Source: Thermodesulfitimonas autotrophica (GTDB taxonomy: Bacteria; Bacillota; Desulfotomaculia; Desulfotomaculales; Ammonificaceae). Taken from it: a stretch of DNA of 64,000 nucleotides. Within the stretch, counting starts at the first letter, position 1. Each line of letters opens with the position of its first letter. The notes below the pieces were generated by a model. It did not search any database, was not told the origin of the DNA, and saw only the letters and a list, made by a program, of their open reading frames with translations. This document shows, piece by piece, positions 1 to 8,900 of the stretch. The stretch covers positions 62,001-126,000 of the forward strand of contig NZ_RKRE01000003.1 in assembly GCF_003815015.1 (NCBI RefSeq), given 5' to 3'. The position numbers were made by a program, and so were the translations under genes.

Positions 1-1006
1 TAAGGTCGTAAATGGTAAGGCGTGATTTACCGTACTCAGCTACGTAAAGGCGCTGCCGGCCATCAATAAAAACCCCTGTCGGGAGAGAAAGGGCATCCCC
101 TTCTTCTGGCGGCCCTACTTGCTGGGCAGCATTAATTAGCTTACCTTTGGGGTCCAGGATACTGACGCGCTGGCAGAGCGGGTCGGCTACGTAGACGTTA
201 CCCTTTCTATCAACTGCAATGTCTGCGGGTGCTGCAAAGTAAGCCTCGTGCTTGCTCATGTCACCGGTCCACATCTCAAGGAATTTTCCAGATAAGTCAA
301 AAACCTGAAGACGGCTGTTGTTTGTATCTGCTACGAGAATTCGCCCGTCAGGTGTAAGGGCCAGGCCGTTGGGGTAGTAGAATTCGCCAGCCCCGTCTTT
401 CCCGTATTTGCCGATTGCTGCGACTTCATGCCCTTTTTGGTCTAGAACAACTACCTGGTGGCGCCCGGCATCGGCAACATAAAACTTGTTGTGGGCGTAA
501 ACTATATCTACCGGCTTAGCCAGTGCGTTGTCGGCGAAATACCGTCTAAATTTGCCGTCAAGGCCGAAGACAAGAACCTTGTTGTGGCCTGCGTCGGCCA
601 CAAAGATTTCGCCACCTACGATTTCAATCCCGTAAGGGTAGCGGAGTTTCCCTTGTTCTTTGCCGCTGTCCCCAAACTTCCGGATGTAATGGCCGTTGTA
701 ATCGAAGACCAACACCCGGTGGTTAGCGGTATCAGAGATAAATACCTGATTATCGGCGACGTATACCCTGCGGGGCTGGCGGAGAAAAATCCCTTTATCC
801 CCGTAGATCGTCGCTACCCATTTCGGCTGGTGAATGGGCATTACTGCCGCCTTCAACCCTTCTATCGGGCTTGTGCGGCGCAAGTACATCCAGGCGAAAT
901 AGAGGGTAAGGAGCAGAGCAATACAGAGTGCCGCAATGATAAGGTGTTCGCGTTTTACCTGCTTACCGGCAAGTTTGGCGGCAATGGTAGCACGTAGATC
1001 AGCCAC
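1..1006 (-). CDS. NHL-repeat beta-propeller protein, membrane-anchored (3' end outside window)
   Basis: Reading the minus strand from a GTG at 1006 gives 335 codons without a stop up to the window edge, so the C-terminus is missing. A hydrophobic segment at about residues 21-42 follows a positively charged start and should anchor the protein, with the rest outside the membrane. From about residue 60 there are repeated blades with motifs such as VFISDTANHRVLVFD, IFVADAGHNKVLVF and ILVADTNNSRLQVFD, typical of NHL six-bladed propellers. The GTG lies 8 bases inside the end of the upstream TPR gene, with a GGGAGGTGAG ribosome site, so the two are translationally coupled. NHL propellers usually bind proteins or other ligands; I infer an assembly or scaffold role for the cytochromes encoded upstream. 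No catalytic residues are evident. Confidence 0.85.
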   Translation of the reverse strand, partial: MADLRATIAAKLAGKQVKREHLIIAALCIALLLTLYFAWMYLRRTSPIEGLKAAVMPIHQPKWVATIYGDKGIFLRQPRRVYVADNQVFISDTANHRVLVFDYNGHYIRKFGDSGKEQGKLRYPYGIEIVGGEIFVADAGHNKVLVFGLDGKFRRYFADNALAKPVDIVYAHNKFYVADAGRHQVVVLDQKGHEVAAIGKYGKDGAGEFYYPNGLALTPDGRILVADTNNSRLQVFDLSGKFLEMWTGDMSKHEAYFAAPADIAVDRKGNVYVADPLCQRVSILDPKGKLINAAQQVGPPEEGDALSLPTGVFIDGRQRLYVAEYGKSRLTIYDL

Positions 1007-1685
1007 GCCGCTCACCTCCCACCGGCTGCCCTGTGAGCTTGGCTTTTAGTTCTTGGAACTCTGTGTAATTTGGCGCAAGGCGAAGTGCTTTGTCGATTTG
1101 CGCAATGGCGTTATTCTTGTCGCCTAACTTTTCGTAACACAGGGCCATGTAGTAGTAAATGTTAGCGAGCCCGGGCCTGATACCGGCAGCCTGGGAGAAT
1201 GCCTTAAGTGCTTCACGGTACTGCCCGTTGTTATAATAAGCCTCGCCCAGGGAGTAATGGGCTTCTAAATCAAAGAGACCTTGTTTTGTGAGGGGCTCCA
1301 GAATTTTGATTGCTGCCGGGTAGTCTTTTTTCGCCATGTAGCCCAGAGCAAGGTTGTACTGCACCTGCCTGTTTTTGGGGTCGAGCTTGTAAGCCTTCTG
1401 GTACTCTTTCAGCGCCTGGTCGGCTTTGCCCTGCATGAGATAAGCGTAACCGAGCTCTAAGTGGGCCATCGCGCTTTTGGGGTTTTGCTTCACGTGCTGC
1501 CGGGCGGTTTCGAAGACGATGTCGCTGTAAGTCTGGTGCTGGTACTTGCCCCAGAAGAAGGTGTAGCCGATGATGAGACCGACCGCTACAATAATCCCCG
1601 TGACAATACCGAGGATGACGAGCGCCCGGCTGAGGGGCAGCATCTTTTCTTCCTGGCCCGGGCGGGTGGTGATATTGTTTTCCAT
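999..1685 (-). CDS. Membrane-anchored TPR protein
   Basis: A 228-residue protein with one transmembrane helix at about residues 20-44 and three or four tetratricopeptide repeats after it, for example AMAHLELGYAYLMQGKADQA and VQYNLALGYMAKKDYPAA. TPR solenoids hold protein partners. The start ATG at 1685 has a GGAGG about ten bases upstream. The stop overlaps the start of the NHL gene. It sits downstream of two multiheme cytochrome genes, the first of which also carries TPR repeats, so a role in cytochrome assembly or complex formation outside the membrane is likely but inferred. Similar N-anchored TPR proteins serve in cytochrome c maturation (CcmH/NrfG type), an alternative I cannot exclude. 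Confidence 0.85.
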   Translation of the reverse strand: MENNITTRPGQEEKMLPLSRALVILGIVTGIIVAVGLIIGYTFFWGKYQHQTYSDIVFETARQHVKQNPKSAMAHLELGYAYLMQGKADQALKEYQKAYKLDPKNRQVQYNLALGYMAKKDYPAAIKILEPLTKQGLFDLEAHYSLGEAYYNNGQYREALKAFSQAAGIRPGLANIYYYMALCYEKLGDKNNAIAQIDKALRLAPNYTEFQELKAKLTGQPVGGERRG

Positions 1686-1790
1686 CCTTAACTGGCCTCC
1701 GTATACGGTTTGGTTATCGCCAGGACAATTGCTATTTTAGCAGAATTGCCCTGGTAAATCAATTGATTAGCTTGGAACAAAGTTCGACAA

Positions 1791-1824
1791 AATCCGGTTA
1801 TTACCGGATTCCATAAATATTATA
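1791..1824 (-). promoter_or_regulatory. Minus-strand -10 box with palindrome at the expected transcription start
   Basis: On the minus strand a perfect TATAAT lies at 1819-1824. Just downstream, 1791-1810 is an inverted repeat with 8-base arms (AATCCGGT / ACCGGATT) and a 4-base loop. No good -35 box is visible at 17 or 18 bases. The 230-bp gap 1686-1915 could therefore hold a separate promoter for the TPR and NHL genes, with the palindrome as operator or 5' hairpin. A second, imperfect hairpin (CCAGG / CCTGG arms, about 1721-1755) lies nearer the TPR start. Confidence 0.3.
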
Positions 1825-1915
1825 CCGCCGGCCGGTAACTTTTTAGAGTATAAAGTCCGGGAAAATGTAATAGGAAGTCCCCTACTAGCCGTAGTAAGTC
1901 TTGCCGCTACCGCGC

Positions 1916-3856
1916 CTACTTCTTATGGCACTTGAGGCACAGGCCGTCGCCCCGGGCGGTAAGAAGGCAACGGTAGGGTGTCCCGTGCGGGTTGTGGCAG
2001 GTAGAGCTACAGGTAAGCAAGCCGCCCTTGTGCCAATCTTCCCACGGAGGGCCGACGGGGTGGAGGTAGCAGGTTTTCTTGCCGCGCTGGGCGGTCTTGC
2101 CGATGTAGCGCGGGTGGCAGTGAAGACACGCGCGGAGGGCCTCTTCGCGCGTGCGGAAGCGGAAGCCCAAACCTGTGCCGCCGTGGCAGTCGGTGCAGGC
2201 GAGCTTCCCGTGCTTGCTCCGCTTGAAGTAGAGGAGCCCCATCTTGCCCCAGCCGAAGTCGTGGCAGTCGAAGCAGAGGTCGGGGCTTTTCTTGGGTAGG
2301 AGCGCCCGCGCGTAGCCGGCGTGGGGGTGGTGGCACGCGGTGCATAGCAACCCCTCAGGCACCGGGTGGTGGTTGGGACCGAAGACGTACTCCCGGGAGT
2401 GGCACTTGAGGCAAAATTCGGTCTGCGAGCGTGCCGGTAACAGTCCTTTGGTGAGGGCGGCGTGCGGGTCGTGGCAGTCGCAGCACTTTCCCTCGGCGTA
2501 AGGCTTGTGCTTGTACGGTTTGGCGAGGTCGGCCTCGCGGTCGAAGTGGCAGCTATAGCAGAGGCGAAGCTGCTCGAGCCGCAAAAGGCCCTGGTAGTTC
2601 GAAGAATGGGGCTCGTGGCAAGAGGTGCAGTAGCCGTTTTTAAAGGGTGAGTGCTGCACCGGCAGCTCTTTGATATTCGTACCTACGAAATGGCAAAGGT
2701 AGCAGAGTTTGTTCTCCGGTCCCTGAAGCAGTGCCGGCTGCCGGCTCAAGTGCGGGTTATGGCAGTCGGTGCAGTAGCCGTTTTTGTAAGGGGGGTGCTG
2801 CAGGTGGCGGTTAAGCTCCCCCTTGGTATCCGGGTGGCAGGAGAAGCAGAGAAACCGCTGGCTTGTTCGTAAGACCGCTTTCTCCCCGAGCTTGTGTTCC
2901 CGGTGGCAGTCGGTGCAGTGGCCGTTAACCAGGGGCATATGGATAAGGGCACCCTCGCCGCGTGCGAACTTAATGGCCTCTTCGCTGTACTCAAAATGAC
3001 AGACTTGGCACTGGTTCATCGCCGGTGTTTTGAGGCGCGGGGGCATTACGGGGTTGTGGGGCGCGTGGCAGCGGAGGCACCCGTTGGGGTTGTCGTTTTT
3101 CAGTTTATGGGTGCGGCCGAGGTCCGCGTGGCAGCGGGTGCAGAGCCGGTCGCTCGGGGGCGCTTCGGTTGGGGGTGTGCCGGTGATGTGCTCGCCTTTT
3201 AACTCTCCGGTAGCGAGGTGCTGGGTGGCGGCGGCAAGACGCTCCGTGATGAGGTTCCGGTCGAGTTGAACGCGCGGGTTTTCTATCGCGTGCTGGTAGG
3301 CTTCTGCTGCCTCAGCCCACTGGCGCCGCTCGAAGTAGATTTCGCCGAGGCGAAACCAGGCGGCGGCAAAGGCCGGATTTGTCGCTACGGCTTGCTTCTG
3401 GGAGGCGAGTTCCATGTCGGCTGAGCCGTCGAGGCCATAAAGCAGCCCGGCGTTGAAGGCGGCGGCGGCAAGGGCGGGCTCGGTTTCGAACGCCTGGGTA
3501 TACCATTTGAGCGCTTCGCGGCGGCGCCAGCAGGAGTCGTAGAGTTGCCCTAAGTAATAAGCGGCATCGCCATGACGGGGGTCAAGCCGCAAGGCCTCCC
3601 GGAAGGCGCGGTCGGCCAGGAAGTACTTTTGCTGCTTGAAAGCCTCAAGGCCTTCCTTCAACCACTGTTCGGCTGTTTTTTCGCGGGCGATAAGCCCCCA
3701 CGGCCAGACTAAGAGGAGAAAGGCGGCTACCAATCCGGCTCCGGCTACAACGGCAAGCACAACCGTGCGTCGCTTTTGCGCTTGGAGCAAAAGCTTTTTT
3801 AGTAAGGGACACTTTTCTTGCTGGCTGCCGTTCTTCTTTTCGCTCTCCGGAGGCAT
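1916..3856 (-). CDS. TPR-multiheme cytochrome c fusion (16 CXXCH motifs)
   Basis: A 646-residue protein in three parts. An N-terminal membrane anchor (about residues 30-55) is followed by a TPR region (about 57-215), then a cytochrome region from about residue 238 to the end. I count 16 CXXCH haem-binding motifs plus one CX3CH (CSSTCH) near the C-terminus. Many motifs are paired in the style of the doubled CXXCH family, alternating CTDCHNPH-like and LCYSCHF-like sites. It should be exported and hold a chain of c-type haems for electron transfer. The TPR-plus-haem architecture in one chain is uncommon. It lies between the NapC-like cytochrome gene upstream and the TPR and NHL genes downstream. 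The start ATG at 3856 has an AGGAG upstream. The electron partner and substrate cannot be read from sequence. Confidence 0.9.
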   Translation of the reverse strand: MPPESEKKNGSQQEKCPLLKKLLLQAQKRRTVVLAVVAGAGLVAAFLLLVWPWGLIAREKTAEQWLKEGLEAFKQQKYFLADRAFREALRLDPRHGDAAYYLGQLYDSCWRRREALKWYTQAFETEPALAAAAFNAGLLYGLDGSADMELASQKQAVATNPAFAAAWFRLGEIYFERRQWAEAAEAYQHAIENPRVQLDRNLITERLAAATQHLATGELKGEHITGTPPTEAPPSDRLCTRCHADLGRTHKLKNDNPNGCLRCHAPHNPVMPPRLKTPAMNQCQVCHFEYSEEAIKFARGEGALIHMPLVNGHCTDCHREHKLGEKAVLRTSQRFLCFSCHPDTKGELNRHLQHPPYKNGYCTDCHNPHLSRQPALLQGPENKLCYLCHFVGTNIKELPVQHSPFKNGYCTSCHEPHSSNYQGLLRLEQLRLCYSCHFDREADLAKPYKHKPYAEGKCCDCHDPHAALTKGLLPARSQTEFCLKCHSREYVFGPNHHPVPEGLLCTACHHPHAGYARALLPKKSPDLCFDCHDFGWGKMGLLYFKRSKHGKLACTDCHGGTGLGFRFRTREEALRACLHCHPRYIGKTAQRGKKTCYLHPVGPPWEDWHKGGLLTCSSTCHNPHGTPYRCLLTARGDGLCLKCHKK

Positions 3857-3992
3857 ATACCGTTTCTCCTGTTTCTCCCGCGAGGCCCGTCTTTTACTTA
3901 AATCGGCAGGAACCCTGTTCTACTTGAAGGCGGCGTACCGCTTGAGTGCGACGCGCTCAAAACCGGGGGGAGGGACCCGCCGCCGGAGTAAT

Positions 3993-5123
3993 TTATGGCA
4001 GGCCCACCCTGCCGCTTGTGTGGCAGTAGGAGCAGCTCGTGGTATCGTGGCACTTAAAGCACTGCCCCGCTCCTTCGCGCATCACGATGTTCGGGTGGAT
4101 GCGGCGGTAGTTTGGCGGGTGGGTCACCGGCGTGTGGTGGCAGTCGCTGCAGCGAACGACGCCGCGCAGGGACATTTTATCTCTTTTCTCCGCGTCGTGG
4201 CAGACAAGGCAACCCTCCAGGTCCTCCTGAGCCCGGAACTTGTGCTTGAGTTTGAAGTCCGGGCCGTGGGTTACGGGCCGCTGGCTGTGACAGTTGACGC
4301 AGAAGGGGTTACCGCGTACTCCCTGCAAGAGGGTGATGGTTTCGCCGGGCCGGGCCACGTCGAGCAAAACGGCGTGGCAGTAAACGCAGTAGTGAATATC
4401 CTGCCGGGCCTTAGTACCGTGGTTGTAGACCCAGTCCTTTGCCTTGTGGTCGGCCGGAATATCGAGCTTCTTGTGGCAGATCGCGCATTTATCGGGCGCT
4501 TTTTTGCCGTTGTGGCAGCCCATGCAGGCGCCCATGAGCGGCAGCCGGTCCTTGGGGCCCAGGTGTTGCAGTTCCTGCGCCAGGATCTGGAACGCCTTTT
4601 CCTGCTGGCCGCCCGCTTTTTCTATAGCTACCTCCAGACGCTTGGCCGCGCGGAGGTGGACGACGTCAACGTGGCAGGCGGCGCAGGGCGTTCCGGTGAC
4701 GGTGGTGTGCTTCCGGTGGGGAATGATGAGGTCGCCGGAGGGCGTAACTTCACGGTTCGGGGAGTGACACTCGCCGCAGACCTGATCTTCAGGAACCAGA
4801 TTTTTCTGGTAAGGGTACTTGGCCTTGCCGAGGAGGTGGATGATGTAGTTACGGGCTTCAACGCGGCGGCGTGCCCAGCGGCGCAAACTGCTGTTATCAC
4901 CGCCGTGGCAGGTGAGGCAGTTGATCTGGCTGTGGGAGGAAACCTTCCAGGCCAGATACTGCGCCCTCACTTCGTGGCAGCGGGGGCAGTAACTTGGTTG
5001 CTCTACCCTGCTGAGGGCAATATCGGAAATGAAATATGCGGCGACTAAAATTCCAAGGATTGCCACTGCATAACCCAACCACCGCAGCCGCCGAGGTGCG
5101 GGTGCATCTCCCATATTAACCAC
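3993..5123 (-). CDS. Membrane-anchored 12-haem cytochrome c (NapC/NirT-like N-terminus)
   Basis: A 376-residue protein with one N-terminal transmembrane helix (about residues 15-34) followed by 12 CXXCH motifs: CPRCH, CLTCH, CGECH, CAACH, CMGCH, CAICH, CVYCH, CVNCH, CLVCH, CSDCH, CFKCH and CSYCH. The order of anchor then haems, with the first motif close to the membrane, resembles NapC/NirT quinol-oxidising cytochromes, although those usually bind four or five haems. I infer that it takes electrons from membrane quinol and passes them to the 16-haem protein encoded 137 bp downstream. No nitrite reductase (CxxCK) or other terminal enzyme motif is seen, so it is more likely a conduit than a reductase. 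Confidence 0.88.
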   Translation of the reverse strand: MVNMGDAPAPRRLRWLGYAVAILGILVAAYFISDIALSRVEQPSYCPRCHEVRAQYLAWKVSSHSQINCLTCHGGDNSSLRRWARRRVEARNYIIHLLGKAKYPYQKNLVPEDQVCGECHSPNREVTPSGDLIIPHRKHTTVTGTPCAACHVDVVHLRAAKRLEVAIEKAGGQQEKAFQILAQELQHLGPKDRLPLMGACMGCHNGKKAPDKCAICHKKLDIPADHKAKDWVYNHGTKARQDIHYCVYCHAVLLDVARPGETITLLQGVRGNPFCVNCHSQRPVTHGPDFKLKHKFRAQEDLEGCLVCHDAEKRDKMSLRGVVRCSDCHHTPVTHPPNYRRIHPNIVMREGAGQCFKCHDTTSCSYCHTSGRVGLP

Positions 5124-5225
5124 CTGTTTCTACGCGCGCTACGCAGGTATTTTGGCTAAACTTAGACTTTTTTCGGCAAATAAAGGTTAATAACGGGTAA
5201 AATTCTTTACTGAAGACTTATTAAC

Positions 5226-5254
5226 AATTTAGCTAAATTATGAGTTGCTGTCAA
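5226..5254 (-). promoter_or_regulatory. Candidate sigma-A promoter for the cytochrome cluster
   Basis: On the minus strand TTGACA (5249-5254) and TAAATT (5226-5231) are separated by 17 bp. The -35 is a perfect match and the -10 matches four of six. It lies about 100 bp upstream of the 12-haem cytochrome start and would drive the four minus-strand genes. The AT-rich stretch 5150-5250 stands out from the GC-rich surroundings. Confidence 0.5.
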
Positions 5255-5262
5255 GGAATTTT

Positions 5263-5327
5263 GGCTCCCGAAGCGGGAGAGGCTTGCCCGGCGGGCAGCA
5301 AGAAGTAAAATGGTTATACAGGGAGCC
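5263..5327 (+). other. Mutually exclusive hairpins upstream of pth
   Basis: CTCCC (5265-5269) can pair locally with GGGAG (5275-5279), followed by a second small hairpin TGCCC / GGGCA (5285-5297). The longer GGCTCCC (5263-5269) can instead pair with GGGAGCC (5321-5327), enclosing the second hairpin. No known riboswitch class is recognised and no run of T follows. It could be a leader structure for pth or chance in GC-rich DNA. Confidence 0.25.
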
Positions 5328-5356
5328 AGGTAGGTTGTTAGGTTATAAGGGTGGCG

Positions 5357-5932
5357 ATGCGTACGGTCAGTCTAATCGTTGGGTTGGGAAATCCCGGCGC
5401 AGAATACGCGGGAACCAGGCATAATATCGGATTTGCGGTGGTCGCGCGCCTGGCGGAGCGCTACGGTGCCCGCTTCAAGGAGGCACGTTGTAGGGCGCTG
5501 GTAGCGGTGATCCGGGTGGGCAGTGCGGCGGTAACGCTGGCCCTGCCCCAGACCTTCATGAACCTGAGCGGGCAGGCAGTCGGGCCCCTTTTGCGCGAGC
5601 TTGCGCTCTCTCCCGCTCAGATGCTGCTGGTTTATGATGACCTCGACTTGCCTCTGGGGCGGATCCGCCTTCTGCCCCGGGGGTCTAGCGGCGGCCACAG
5701 GGGGGTCGAGTCGGTTATCGCAGCGGTAGGAACCGCAGACTTTCCCCGCCTGCGGGTGGGTATCGGGCGGCCGCCGGGCGGCGGTGATGCGGCCGCTTTC
5801 GTTTTGAGCCGGTTTGCGCCTGAGGAGGAGGAACTGGTACAGGCCGTGCGCGAACTGGCGGTTGCGGCGCTGGACTGTGTATTGCGGGAGGGGTTAGTTC
5901 AGGCGATGAATAAATTCAACCGCCGCCGGTAA
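5357..5932 (+). CDS. pth: Peptidyl-tRNA hydrolase
   Basis: Releases tRNA from peptidyl-tRNA that drops off the ribosome; cytoplasmic. The N-terminus VGLGNPGAEYAGTRHNIGF contains the family's Asn and catalytic His, and LLVYDDLDLPLGRIRL carries the catalytic Asp. The length of about 190 residues is normal. I favour ATG 5357, preceded by AAGG at a spacing of six; an in-frame GTG at 5351 would add two residues. It is the first gene of the plus-strand block and lies 13 bp before mfd. The pth (spoVC)-mfd-spoVT order is as in Bacillus, except that the small fin (yabK) gene normally between pth and mfd is absent. Confidence 0.95.
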   Translation: MRTVSLIVGLGNPGAEYAGTRHNIGFAVVARLAERYGARFKEARCRALVAVIRVGSAAVTLALPQTFMNLSGQAVGPLLRELALSPAQMLLVYDDLDLPLGRIRLLPRGSSGGHRGVESVIAAVGTADFPRLRVGIGRPPGGGDAAAFVLSRFAPEEEELVQAVRELAVAALDCVLREGLVQAMNKFNRRR

Positions 5933-5945
5933 ACCAAATTAAAGG

Positions 5946-8900
5946 ATGCGTGCACTTCTCGAAATCTGGGCCGAAACGCCCGTTATCCGGCAAGTAAAAG
6001 AAGCTATCCAAGCCGGGGCGTCGCGGGCGGTTTACGGGCTCAGCGGGACAGGACAAAGCTTTTTTATCGCGGGGCTGGTGTTTGGGGAGAGGCTGCCGGC
6101 CTTGGTGGTAACCCCTAATGATGAAGCGGCGCTTAAGCTTCATGCCGACCTCCGCCAGCTTCTCGGGGAGGAGGTTTTTGTTTTTTTGCCCTGGGAAGCT
6201 ATGGCCGAAAAGGCTCTCCCGGGCGCCTTCATCCCGCGGCAGCGCCTGATGTCTCTCGCGGCGCTGGTCTGCGGGGGAGGCGTTGTCGTTGCGAGTGCGG
6301 CCGCGTTGCTCCGGGGGCTTGTGCCGCCTGCGGTATTTCGGGCGGCCTGCCGGGTTCTCACCCGTGGTGATACGCTCGGGCCGGAGGAGCTGCTGCGCCA
6401 TCTAGCCGCGACGGGCTACGAGCCTGCCGCGGTGGTAGAGGTACCGGGAAAGTTTGCCCGCCGCGGCGGCATTGTTGATTTTTATCCCCCTGGAGCGCCA
6501 GCGCCGGTGCGCGCCGAGTTTTTCGGCGACATTATCGACTCGCTACGTTATTTTGATCCGGCTACCCAGCGGTCGCGGGAGAAGATCGCGCGGGTAACGG
6601 TGGGTCCGGCAACGGAGGGGATCTATTCCCCCGCAGCGTTCGAAACAGCGGTAGCACGGCTGCAGAAGGATTACGCGGACTTTGCCCCGCGCCTCAAGTC
6701 ACCACAGGCGGCCGCGCGTCTGGGGAACTGGGTCGAAGAAACTCTCGCCGCCCTCCGGGCGGGTCACTACCCGCCACGGGGCGAAACGCTGCTACCTTAC
6801 TTTTACGAACGGCCGGCCCAGCTCCTCGACTACCTGGCTCCTGAGGGGCTCTGTCTCGTTGTGGAGGCCGATAAGTGCGCCGTAGCGGCCGGTGAAGCCG
6901 AGCGGGAAATCTCCCAGTTTATCGCCGGGCTCGAGGCGACGGGAGCGATGCTGCCCCGCCAGAGGGAGATTTACCTGAGCTGGGCCGAAGTGGCGCAGAA
7001 GTTAGGACGCCGGCCGGTTGCATCCCTCTCTTTTCTTCCCGAGAAAACGCCTTTCGGTTCGGGCGGCAAGGAGATAAGCGTAGTGACCAAAACGGCCCCT
7101 AATTTTCTGGGGCGGATCGACGCGCTGGCCGAAGAAATCCGGGAGTGGCGCCGGGAAAACCGCGTCATTATCATAATGCGGAAGCCAGAGCAGGCCCACC
7201 AGGTAGTAACCGATCTGCGCGCACGGGAGATCTTCGCGCGGTACGCGGCGGGTGTGGAAAAGCTCGCGCCCGGCGAGGTCCTAGTTACTACCGGGGGGCT
7301 GAGCGAGGGGGTTATTTTTCCTGCAGGCCGCGTTGTTTTGCTCACCGCGGCGGAGGTCTTCGGCCGGCGGCGTTTAGGGCTCAAGACCAGCATGCAGGCC
7401 CAGGAGGTGAGCGAGCAGCCCCAGCTTCGCCCGGGTGATTACGTAGTTCACCCCGAGCACGGTATAGGCCTGTATAAAGGGCTTACGATGCTCACGGTGG
7501 AAGGTGTGACCCGCGAGTACGCGCTGATCCAGTACGCAGGGGAGGACCGGCTGTACATCCCTGCCGACCAGGTAGGAATCCTCCAGCATTACCTCGGCGG
7601 TGAAGGAGCCGCCCCGCGCCTCTCCCGTCTCGGGGGAGGTGAATGGAAGCGAGCGAAAAGCCGCGCGCTGCAGGCCGCCCGCGAGGTGGCGGGCGACCTG
7701 CTCTCTCTATATGCTGCGCGCGAGACGGCTAAGGGTTACGCTTTTTCCCCGGATACGCCGTGGCAGCGGGAATTTGAGGACGCCTTCCCGTACGAGGAAA
7801 CTCCCGACCAGCTCAAGGCTATCGCTGAGGTTAAGGCGGATATGGAGAAACCCCGCCCTATGGACCGGCTACTCTGCGGTGATGTCGGTTACGGCAAGAC
7901 CGAGGTGGCGCTGCGGGCGGCCTTTAAGGCGGTGATGGACCAGAAGCAGGTGGCGGTCTTAGTTCCCACCACCATCCTAGCCCAGCAGCACTACCAGACT
8001 TTCCGGGAGCGCTTTGCCCCTTACCCGGTCACGGTGGCCTGGCTCTGCCGTTTTCAGACTCCGGCCGAGCAGCGCGCGGTGATCCGGGGGTTGAAAAGCG
8101 GCACGATTGACATTGTCATCGGTACCCACAGGCTCCTCCAGAATGATGTGGGGTTTGCCGACTTGGGACTGCTGATCATCGATGAAGAACAGCGCTTTGG
8201 CGTGGTCCAAAAGGAGAAATTGAAACTCTTGCGGCGGGAGGTCGACGTGCTTACCATGACCGCCACGCCGATCCCGCGCACCCTTTACATGTCGCTGACA
8301 GGCATCAGGGACACCAGCATTCTCTCGACGCCGCCGCCGGATCGCCTTCCGGTGGAGACTTACGTGATGGAGGAAAATCCGGTTCTGATCCGCGAAGCGA
8401 TCCGGCGGGAGTTGGTGCGCGGTGGGCAGGTCTATTTCGTTTACAACCGGGTAGTGGGGCTGGCGGAGGTTGCGGACTGGGTGCGGGACTTAGTTCCCGA
8501 GGCGCGCGTGGTTGCGGCTCACGGGCAGATGCCCGAGGAAAAGCTGGAGCGGGTTATGCTTGACTTCATCGCCCGTAAGTACGACGTGTTAGTGGCGACC
8601 ACGATTATCGAAAACGGTCTCGACATCGGTAACGTGAACACCCTAATCGTTAAAGATGCAGACCAGCTCGGCCTGGCGCAGCTCTATCAGCTTAAAGGGC
8701 GCGTGGGGCGAACGAACCGTCTGGCTTACGCTTACTTCCTCTACCAGCGGGATAAGCTCGTCAACGAAGGAGCGCGCCAGCGCCTCCAGGCTATCCGCGA
8801 CTTTACGGATCTCGGTGCCGGCTTCAAGATCGCCAAGCGGGATCTTGAGATCCGTGGGGCCGGTAACATTTTGGGCGTAGAACAACACGGCCACATTCAA

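Noticed and set aside
458-997. A plus-strand open frame of 179 codons opposite the NHL gene
   Set aside because: The minus strand encodes clear NHL repeats through the same bases, and the plus-strand product has no recognisable motif or ribosome site.
3636-5048. A 470-codon plus-strand open frame opposite the two cytochrome genes
   Set aside because: It is antisense to 12 well-spaced CXXCH motifs; long antisense frames are expected in GC-rich coding DNA.
5263-5304. A mini-ykkC-type RNA before pth
   Set aside because: Two tandem hairpins are present, but the loops lack the ACGR sequences of that class.
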